NCBI GenBank assembly: GCA_938049325.1
Contig: CALICC010000115.1
Coordinates: 1-10,898 of the forward strand
Source: an uncultured Ilumatobacter sp.
GTDB taxonomy: Bacteria; Actinomycetota; Acidimicrobiia; Acidimicrobiales; Ilumatobacteraceae
Direction: 5' to 3'
Length of the DNA stretch: 10,898 bases
Part shown: one piece after another, positions 5,727 to 10,898 of the stretch
Position numbering within the stretch: position 1 is the first letter of the stretch
Layout: each line of letters begins with the position of its first letter
Made by a program: the position numbers and the translations under genes
Notes under the pieces: generated by a model
Told to the model about the DNA's origin: nothing
Seen by the model: only the letters and a program-made list of their open reading frames with translations
The model's database searches: none

Positions 5727-8696
5727 GTGTCCTCACAACGTTGGCGCCTTACTGCGCTCGCACTGCTCATTCCTGGGCTGGTCGGCATCGCCGCCGGATC
5801 ATCCCCCGCCCAGGCTCAAGTCGACGAACCCGTGGAGTCGTACGTGGTCGTGATGGCCGCTGACCCTGCGGTTGCGTACGAAGGCGCCGAGCCGGGCCTC
5901 GCGCCGACGAAGCCGGGTGAAGGGGACAAGCTCGACCCGGCCGCCACGGCGGTCGAAGAGTACGTCGAGTTCCTCGAAGCCGACCAGGACGCAGCGCTCA
6001 GCCGAGCCGGCGTCGCCGCCGATGCGGTGGTGCAGAACTACACCTACGCGATCTCGGGCTTCGAGGTGAGCGCGACGAGTACGCAGGTCAAGGCACTCGA
6101 AGGACAGCCCGGCGTTGCCAGTGTGGTTCCCAACGAATTCCGTCAGCTCCAGACCGACGCGTCGGCTTCGTTCCTCGGCCTCGACGATCCCGGTGGGGCG
6201 TACGAAGCCGGGTACACAGGCGAAGACGTCGTTGTCGGCGTCATCGACAGCGGTATCTGGCCCGAACACGGCTCGTTCGCCGACGACGGGTCATACAGCG
6301 AGTTGGCCGACTATGCCGACCTGCCATGCGACTTTGGTGACACCGAATACAACGCCGACGACGCGCCGTTCGAGTGCAACAACAAGGTGCTCGGAGCGCG
6401 CGACATGCGCGATGGCTACAAGAACGCGATCGGCCCCGAGACGTTCAACTCGGCGCGTGACTACGACGGTCACGGCACACACACCGCAGCCACGGCAGCC
6501 GGCAACGAAGGGGTCGCCGCCGACATCTTCGGTGTCGATTTCGGTGCCGTCAGTGGCGTCGCCCCGCGTGCTCGCGTGATCGCCTACTCGGCGTGCGGCG
6601 ACCAAGGGTGCGTGTTGTCCGACCTGCTCGGGTCCATCGATCAGTCCGTCGCCGATGGCGTCGACGTGATCAACTACTCGATCGGCAGCGCAACCGGCAG
6701 TCTGACGTCTCCGGACGACATGGCGTTCCTGTTCGCAGCCGACGCAAACGTGTGGGTTGCCACATCGGCTGGCAACTCCGGTCCAGGCCCCGACACCATC
6801 GGGAGCCCGGCCAGCGTGCCGTGGGTGACCACGGTGGGTGCCAGCACCCAAGCCCGTACGTTCTCGGCGTTTGCCCGGTTCGGTAACGGCCAAGTCGCCA
6901 CAGGCGCCAGTGTCACGGGTGCCACCGACGGAGCCGTCCAGCTCGTGGATGCCGCCGATCTCGGCAATGAACTGTGTGACCCAGCGGTCGAGTTCACCGC
7001 TGACATCACGGGCAAAGCTGTGCTGTGTCTGCGTGGCGAGTTCGCTCGTGTCGACAAGAGCCTGGCAGTTGCCGAACAGGGTGGAGCGGCGATGGTGCTG
7101 TACAACCCGAACGATGCTCAGGCACTCGTCACCGACCTGCACTTCGTGCCGTCGGTTCACGTCAACTTCTCGACGGGCTCGATCGTCAAGCTCTACATCG
7201 AGGTCTTCGGTGAAGCAGCGACGGTGCAACTGACCGAGGGCGCTGTCGTTCCCGCTCAGGGGTCGACGATGGCCGACTTCTCCTCGCGAGGAGCGAACAC
7301 CATTGCACCCGACCTGATCAAGCCGGACGTCACCGCGCCAGGTGTCAACATCCTCGCCGGGCACACGCCGTTCCCGTCGAGCGGTGCCCCCGGACAGTTG
7401 TTCCAGTCGATTTCGGGAACCTCGATGTCGAGCCCGCACGTGGCGGGTGTGTTCGCATTGATGCGCCAGGCAAACCCAGACTGGACGGCCGCGATGGCCA
7501 AGTCAGCGATCATGACCACTGCTCGCCAGGACGTCACCAAGGAAGACGGCAGCACTCCGGCTGATCCGTTCGACATGGGGGCCGGTCACATCGACCCCAG
7601 CGGTGCGGTCGACGCGGCGAACTCCGTGTTCAACCCCGGCCTCGTGTACGACGTCGGCCTGAGCGACTATTTCGCATTCCTGTGCGGAGCGGACGACTCG
7701 GTGTTCTTCGACCCGGTGGGAACCTGCGGGGCGTACGAAGCAGCTGGCGTCTCGACCGATGCAACGGCACTCAACCTGGCGTCGATCGGCGCCAGCCAAG
7801 TGGCCGGAGTGGTCACCGTCGAACGAACCGTCACCTCGGTGGCGGACGAGACGCTCGACTTCTCCGCTGAGGTCTCGGCGCCAGCTGGCTTCGACGTCAT
7901 CGTCACGCCGTCGGTGCTGACGTTGGCGCCGGGCGAGTCGGCGACCTTCGACGTCACGATGACGTCGACGACGGCTACTCCGGGCCAATGGGCATTCGGC
8001 TCGTTGACGTGGGCGGGCGGCGGCTACTCCGTCTACAGCCCCATCGCCGTGCGCGGGCTGGCATTCGCTGGCCCACAGACGGTGGTGGGTTCAGGCGTCG
8101 ACGGATCTGTCGATGTGCCCGTGACGTTCGGCTTCGATGGTCCCTACGCCGTCGGCCGTCACGGAGCGGCACAGCAGATTTCGCTGTCCGGCACGGTCGG
8201 TCAGGACCCTGACCAGTCGTTCGACCCCGCTGACACTGTTGGAAATGTGGCCTTCGAGGTCACGACGTCGTCCACGGCGTTCGTCCGGTTCGCGTTGACC
8301 GACGCCGACCTCGCAGTCAGCAACACGAACGTCGACCTCGACGTCTACCTCTTCGACTCGGCAGGGAACCTTGCAGCGTCGTCGGGCGCCGGTGGGACGT
8401 CGGAGTTGATCGACATCCTGATTCCGCCCGACGACACATGGACGTTGTTCGTCCACGGTTGGAACACCGACGGCGGTGACGTGGACTTCACGCTTCGTGC
8501 GTACGACGTACCCGACCTGTCGGGCACGCCGACGCTCGAAGTCGACGGAGTGCCCGGCTCGGTGGCCGTCGGCCAACAGGAGACGCTGGTGGCTTCGTGG
8601 TCGGACCTCGAAGCCGACTCCAGCTACCTCGGAGCGCTGTCGCACTTCAATCTCGGAGGGCTGATCGGCGTCACGCTGGTGGAGATCAACACCTGA
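5727..8696 (+). CDS. Secreted subtilisin-like serine protease (S8) with I9 propeptide and PA insert
   Basis: Preproprotein of 989 aa from GTG 5727. A Sec signal peptide (RWR, hydrophobic core 8-24, cleavage after AQA at 28-30) leads into an inhibitor I9-type propeptide (about 36-140, starting SYVVVMA). The catalytic triad is intact: Asp174 in VIDSGIWP, His249 in DGHGTHTAA and Ser566 in GTSMSSPHVAG, with oxyanion Asn350 in SAGNSGPGP. A protease-associated (PA) domain is inserted between Asn and Ser (about 400-500, GKAVLCLRGEF). After the catalytic domain comes a fibronectin-like beta module (about 690-765, LTLAPGESATFDVTM) and then a PPC-like beta domain (about 855-930, DLDVYLFDSAGNL and WTLFVHGW). 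No sortase motif or C-terminal membrane segment is present, so it should be released. Family role: extracellular protein degradation. Architecture resembles PA-containing subtilases of plants and actinobacteria. No nearby partner gene is apparent. Confidence 0.94.
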   Translation: MSSQRWRLTALALLIPGLVGIAAGSSPAQAQVDEPVESYVVVMAADPAVAYEGAEPGLAPTKPGEGDKLDPAATAVEEYVEFLEADQDAALSRAGVAADAVVQNYTYAISGFEVSATSTQVKALEGQPGVASVVPNEFRQLQTDASASFLGLDDPGGAYEAGYTGEDVVVGVIDSGIWPEHGSFADDGSYSELADYADLPCDFGDTEYNADDAPFECNNKVLGARDMRDGYKNAIGPETFNSARDYDGHGTHTAATAAGNEGVAADIFGVDFGAVSGVAPRARVIAYSACGDQGCVLSDLLGSIDQSVADGVDVINYSIGSATGSLTSPDDMAFLFAADANVWVATSAGNSGPGPDTIGSPASVPWVTTVGASTQARTFSAFARFGNGQVATGASVTGATDGAVQLVDAADLGNELCDPAVEFTADITGKAVLCLRGEFARVDKSLAVAEQGGAAMVLYNPNDAQALVTDLHFVPSVHVNFSTGSIVKLYIEVFGEAATVQLTEGAVVPAQGSTMADFSSRGANTIAPDLIKPDVTAPGVNILAGHTPFPSSGAPGQLFQSISGTSMSSPHVAGVFALMRQANPDWTAAMAKSAIMTTARQDVTKEDGSTPADPFDMGAGHIDPSGAVDAANSVFNPGLVYDVGLSDYFAFLCGADDSVFFDPVGTCGAYEAAGVSTDATALNLASIGASQVAGVVTVERTVTSVADETLDFSAEVSAPAGFDVIVTPSVLTLAPGESATFDVTMTSTTATPGQWAFGSLTWAGGGYSVYSPIAVRGLAFAGPQTVVGSGVDGSVDVPVTFGFDGPYAVGRHGAAQQISLSGTVGQDPDQSFDPADTVGNVAFEVTTSSTAFVRFALTDADLAVSNTNVDLDVYLFDSAGNLAASSGAGGTSELIDILIPPDDTWTLFVHGWNTDGGDVDFTLRAYDVPDLSGTPTLEVDGVPGSVAVGQQETLVASWSDLEADSSYLGALSHFNLGGLIGVTLVEINT

Positions 8697-8750
8697 CCGT
8701 CTGAGACGAACCGGGCCGCGACGTCGGCGCGGTGAGGTCGATGACGTGAA

Positions 8751-8782
8751 CATGCACCCAGCCGTGAGAGGCTGGGTGCATG
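8751..8782 (+). promoter_or_regulatory. Perfect 13-bp hairpin whose 3' arm contains the start codon of the aldo/keto reductase
   Basis: Left arm CATGCACCCAGCC (8751-8763) and right arm GGCTGGGTGCATG (8770-8782) are perfectly complementary, with loop GTGAGA. The last three bases of the right arm are the ATG of the next gene, and its likely ribosome site GAGAGG (8766-8771) lies in the loop and stem base. There is no T-tract after it (CTTCCCGT follows), so it is not a classical intrinsic terminator, though it could still stop or protect the protease transcript. Sequestration of the start codon is the alternative reading. Confidence 0.75.
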
Positions 8783-9658
8783 CTTCCCGTCGCTGATTTC
8801 GGATCCACCGGGCACACATCCACACGCGTCATCTTCGGCGCCGCGGCACTGGGTGCCATGAGTCAGTCGCGTGCGGACGCGACGTTGCAACAGGTTGCCG
8901 ACGCCGGCATCAACCACATCGACACCGCTGCCGGGTACGGCGCGTCCGAAGATCGGTTGAAGCCGTGGCTCGCCGATCATCGAAGCTCGGTCTTCCTGGC
9001 CACCAAGACCGGTGAGCGTGGGGGAGCGGCCGCTCGCGCTCAGCTCGAGACTTCGCTCGAACGGATGGGTGTCGATCACGTCGATCTCATCCAATTGCAC
9101 AACTTGGTCGACCCCGACGAGTGGGAGACGGCCTTCGCTCCGGGTGGGGCAGCCGAAGCGCTGGTCGCCGCGCGCGACGAAGGGTTGGCAGCGCACATCG
9201 GCGTCACGGGGCACGGACTGCCGGTTGCGGGCATGCACCTGCGCAGCCTGGAGCGCTACGACTTCGCATCGGTGCTGCTGCCGATCAACTTCATTCTCAT
9301 GGACAACCCGGCCTATCGCAGCGATGTCGAGCAGCTGCTCGCTTTGTGCGCCGACCGCAAGGTGGCGGTTCAGACCATCAAGTCCATCGCCCGCGGGCGT
9401 TGGGCCGACGGCGACACGAGTCGATTCAGCTGGTACGAGCCGTTGACCGAGGCAGCGCCGATCGCCCGGGCGGTCCGCTACGTGCTCGCCAACGAGCAGC
9501 TGTTCTTGAACACGAGCAGCGACGCTCGTTTGCTGCCACTGCTGCTGGAAGCCGCTGAAGGCGATCTCAGTGCGCCTTCCGATGACGAGATGCGTTCAGA
9601 CGTGGCCGACCTCGGCATCACCCCGTTGTTCGACGAGGCGAGTCCCGCGGCGATCTGA
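8780..9658 (+). CDS. Aldo/keto reductase family oxidoreductase
   Basis: Protein of 292 aa. Aldo/keto reductases are cytosolic TIM-barrel NADPH-dependent enzymes that reduce aldehydes and ketones. The catalytic tetrad is visible: Asp48 and Tyr53 in HIDTAAGYG, Lys76 in LATKTG and His107 in LIQLHNL. The N-terminus FGSTGHTSTRVIFGAAALG is the usual first strand, and VTGHG with PINFIL are later barrel strands. The C-terminal half is less typical (QTIKSIARGRW at about 199-209), resembling the AKR subgroup with that motif. The substrate is unknown. ATG 8780 is the first possible start, since an in-frame TGA lies at 8765. It is 83 bp downstream of the protease stop; whether it has its own promoter is unclear. 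Confidence 0.92.
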   Translation: MLPVADFGSTGHTSTRVIFGAAALGAMSQSRADATLQQVADAGINHIDTAAGYGASEDRLKPWLADHRSSVFLATKTGERGGAAARAQLETSLERMGVDHVDLIQLHNLVDPDEWETAFAPGGAAEALVAARDEGLAAHIGVTGHGLPVAGMHLRSLERYDFASVLLPINFILMDNPAYRSDVEQLLALCADRKVAVQTIKSIARGRWADGDTSRFSWYEPLTEAAPIARAVRYVLANEQLFLNTSSDARLLPLLLEAAEGDLSAPSDDEMRSDVADLGITPLFDEASPAAI

Positions 9659-9703
9659 GGGTCGACTCCGACATCCGCCAACGATGAGTCCCGCAGTCTG
9701 ACC

Positions 9704-10540
9704 ATGGCAACGTTGCCTCCGCCGACCGGCCCGCCCGTCCACACCGAGTTCGAGGTTGAGCGGTGGGCCGAGCAAGCGCGTCGACGTAAGGCCTTCCTTC
9801 GTCGCCGTCGCCGACGTCGCGCCGGGATGGCGGCAGGGGTGCTCGGCTCGTTCGTCCTCGCGGGCGGTATCGGTTTCGGTCTGTCGCAGTGGCAACGCAA
9901 CGCCGAACCTGCTGCGACATCGGTCGTTCCCACCAGCACGACGACTGCGCCGCCGCCGACGACCGTGCCTGTCACCGTGGCGCCCGGCGACCTGGTGATG
10001 GTCGACGAGGTTTGGCTGGTCGACCGCGGTGACGGCGTCTACGACTGGGGCGTCATCGTTTTGACCCCACCGTTGGCGCCGGAACGAAGTGCCATCGAGA
10101 TCGATGTTCGCTTGCTCGATGCCGATGACGCGGTCGTCGCTCGCGAGCTTCGAGTCGTCGACAACGTCGATGACGACTCACCGGGCGCAGCGATCGGCCA
10201 ACTGATCGAGCCCGAGTCGCCTCCCGTGCGTCTCGAGTTCGACATCACGGTCGGCGAGCCGTCGAACGGCCAGTCGTTCGACGACGTGCTGGCAGCGCGA
10301 GGTCTCGTGCGTCGCGACGACGAACTGGTCGGCCGCGTCGCGTCGTCGTCTGACCGCCTGGTGAGCGACGTGGTCGCGGCGTTCGTGTGGCGAGACGAGG
10401 GCGGTGACGTGGTCGCGATGGCGCTGCAGCCCATCGACGAGGTCCGGCCTGGGTCGAACACAGAACTCGAGCTCGACCTTTCCGGGCTCAACGTTCCGGA
10501 CGGGCGTCCGGACGACGTGTTGTGGTTCGCGGCAAATTGA
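9704..10540 (+). CDS. Unrecognised single-pass membrane protein with Arg-rich cytosolic tail and exported beta-rich domain
   Basis: Protein of 278 aa; I do not recognise a family. Visible parts: a Pro-rich N-terminus, an acidic-aromatic segment EFEVERWAEQ, then a very basic stretch (RRRK at 26-29 and seven Arg at 33-39), one transmembrane helix (about 40-60, GMAAGVLGSFVLAGGIGFGL), a Thr/Pro linker (about 68-92, TSTTTAPPPTTVP), and a domain of about 185 aa rich in beta strands and acidic residues. By the positive-inside rule the Arg cluster is cytosolic and the large domain faces outward. The domain has the alternating pattern of an immunoglobulin- or FxLYD-like sandwich (VYDWGVIVLTPP, AIEIDVRLLDADDAVVARE, VRLEFDITV), which is inference only. 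No Shine-Dalgarno is seen before the ATG. It lies 45 bp after the reductase and may share its transcript. Confidence 0.8.
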   Translation: MATLPPPTGPPVHTEFEVERWAEQARRRKAFLRRRRRRRAGMAAGVLGSFVLAGGIGFGLSQWQRNAEPAATSVVPTSTTTAPPPTTVPVTVAPGDLVMVDEVWLVDRGDGVYDWGVIVLTPPLAPERSAIEIDVRLLDADDAVVARELRVVDNVDDDSPGAAIGQLIEPESPPVRLEFDITVGEPSNGQSFDDVLAARGLVRRDDELVGRVASSSDRLVSDVVAAFVWRDEGGDVVAMALQPIDEVRPGSNTELELDLSGLNVPDGRPDDVLWFAAN

Positions 10541-10562
10541 AGGTGCAGATCGGCTCGCGTGC

Positions 10563-10571
10563 TGGCAGAAT
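10563..10571 (+). promoter_or_regulatory. Possible extended -10 promoter of the tRNA-His/tRNA-Lys genes
   Basis: TGG followed by CAGAAT (10566-10571) fits an extended -10 (TGn plus 4 of 6 matches to TATAAT). Transcription would start near 10578, about 30 nt before tRNA-His. No good -35 is present at 16-18 bp. Confidence 0.3.
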
Positions 10572-10607
10572 GTCGCACCTCGTCCGCACATATCCGGATC
10601 GAGTCAT

Positions 10608-10681
10608 GGTGGTCATAGCTCAATAGGTAGAGCACCAGGTTGTGATCCTGGCGGTTGGGGGTTCAAGTCCCCTTGGCCACC
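10608..10681 (+). tRNA. tRNA-His, anticodon GTG
   Basis: Cloverleaf can be folded by eye: acceptor GTGGTCA (10609-10615) with TGGCCAC (10674-10680), anticodon stem CCAGG/CCTGG with loop TTGTGAT and anticodon GTG at 10642-10644, T stem GGGGG/CCCCT-type with TTCAAGT loop. The extra G at 10608 pairs with discriminator C10681, the G-1:C73 identity pair special to tRNA-His. CCA is not encoded (CGG follows), so it is added post-transcriptionally. Confidence 0.97.
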
Positions 10682-10700
10682 CGGCGCAGTGATGCGTATT

Positions 10701-10773
10701 GCTTCTCTAGCTCAATTGGCAGAGCAGTGGACTCTTAATCCATTGGTTCTGGGTTCAAGTCCCAGGGGAAGCA
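10701..10773 (+). tRNA. tRNA-Lys, anticodon CTT
   Basis: Acceptor GCTTCTC (10701-10707) pairs with GGGAAGC (10766-10772); anticodon loop CTCTTAA has anticodon CTT at 10734-10736; T arm CTGGG-TTCAAGT-CCCAG (10749-10765); discriminator A10773. CCA is not encoded. It lies 19 bp after tRNA-His with no promoter in between, so the two are probably one transcript. Confidence 0.97.
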
Positions 10774-10779
10774 CAGTCG

Positions 10780-10811
10780 ACGGTCCGTTCACGTATGTGG
10801 GCGGACCGTTT
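10780..10811 (+). terminator. Terminator-like hairpin after tRNA-Lys
   Basis: Arms ACGGTCCG (10780-10787) and CGGACCGT (10802-10809) are perfectly complementary, and an inner CAC/GTG pairing shortens the loop to GTAT. The 3' arm leads into TTTGCGTT, a weak T-tract. Its place 7 nt after tRNA-Lys fits an intrinsic terminator of the tRNA transcript. Confidence 0.65.
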
Positions 10812-10823
10812 GCGTTCCCGGGC

Positions 10824-10866
10824 GAACCCTGCAAGCTGCCGTTGCGACACCAACCTTGCAGGGTTC
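10824..10866. repeat. Perfect 12-bp inverted repeat downstream of the tRNA genes
   Basis: Left arm GAACCCTGCAAG (10824-10835) and right arm CTTGCAGGGTTC (10855-10866) are exactly complementary, with a 19-nt loop. The loop's end ACACCAACC (10847-10855) is in turn complementary to GGTTGGTGT (10877-10885) in the tandem repeat next door, so two mutually exclusive hairpins are possible. It could be a second terminator, a bidirectional one for an unseen gene to the right, or a dispersed palindromic element. Confidence 0.8.
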
Positions 10867-10868
10867 AT

Positions 10869-10898
10869 GTGGGCAGGGTTGGTGTGGGCAGGGTTGGT
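10869..10898. repeat. 15-bp tandem repeat running off the right edge
   Basis: Two perfect copies of GTGGGCAGGGTTGGT (10869-10883 and 10884-10898) fill the end of the window. The core GCAGGGTT occurs a third time at 10858-10865, in the same 15-bp phase (10858, 10873, 10888), inside the right arm of the inverted repeat. More copies may follow beyond the window. No gene is visible in 10774-10898. Confidence 0.8.

Noticed and set aside
6291..7439. Open frame of 382 codons on the minus strand
   Set aside because: It lies opposite the catalytic core of the S8 protease, has no recognisable motif and is Arg/His-rich as shadows are.
8698..8732. Small hairpins CGTCT-G-AGACG (8698-8708) and CCGCG/CGCGG (8716-8732) after the protease
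   Set aside because: The 5-bp stems are short, GC-rich and lack a T-tract, so they are not distinguishable from chance.

Overview
The window looks like chromosomal DNA of a high-GC actinobacterium. The actinobacterial-type signs are the GC-rich third codon positions, GTG starts, tRNA genes without encoded CCA, a Cfp30B-like two-domain VOC protein, an apparently leaderless regulator gene, and secreted proteins with Thr/Pro-rich linkers. An Acidimicrobiia (Ilumatobacter-like) origin is my impression, not something I can prove here. No phage, IS, CRISPR or plasmid genes are visible. Most of the region is ordinary accessory/housekeeping chromosome with a few structurally interesting spots.

Layout, left to right. 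(1) 1-689, minus: the N-terminal 229 codons of ettA, the translation-factor ABC-F ATPase, running off the left edge. (2) 769-2910, plus: a lipoprotein made almost entirely of 14 RCC1-type beta-propeller repeats with a cysteine pair in nearly every blade. (3) 2915-3496, minus: a PadR-family repressor, divergent from (4) 3522-3848, plus: a small winged-helix protein, and (5) 3852-4655, plus: a double glyoxalase/VOC protein. The 25-bp gap between 3 and 4 holds an imperfect palindrome and overlapping divergent promoter elements, so PadR probably controls both itself and the winged-helix/VOC pair. (6) 4678-5556, minus: a PhyH-family Fe(II)/2-oxoglutarate dioxygenase. (7) 5727-8696, plus: a large secreted subtilisin-like protease with propeptide, PA insert and C-terminal beta domains. 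(8) 8780-9658, plus: an aldo/keto reductase whose ATG lies in the 3' arm of a perfect 13-bp hairpin. (9) 9704-10540, plus: an unrecognised single-pass membrane protein with an Arg-rich cytosolic tail. (10) tRNA-His(GTG) and tRNA-Lys(CTT) at 10608-10773, followed by a terminator-like hairpin, a 12-bp inverted repeat and a 15-bp tandem repeat running to the right edge.

The genes do not form one pathway. The clearest functional unit is PadR / winged-helix / VOC with its shared control region. The RCC1 lipoprotein, the protease and the membrane protein are independent cell-surface or exported products. The most interesting observations are the start-codon hairpin at 8751-8782, the matched loss of both cysteines in the two terminal half-blades of the RCC1 protein, the compact divergent operator at 3486-3523, and the periodic repeat beside the tRNA genes.
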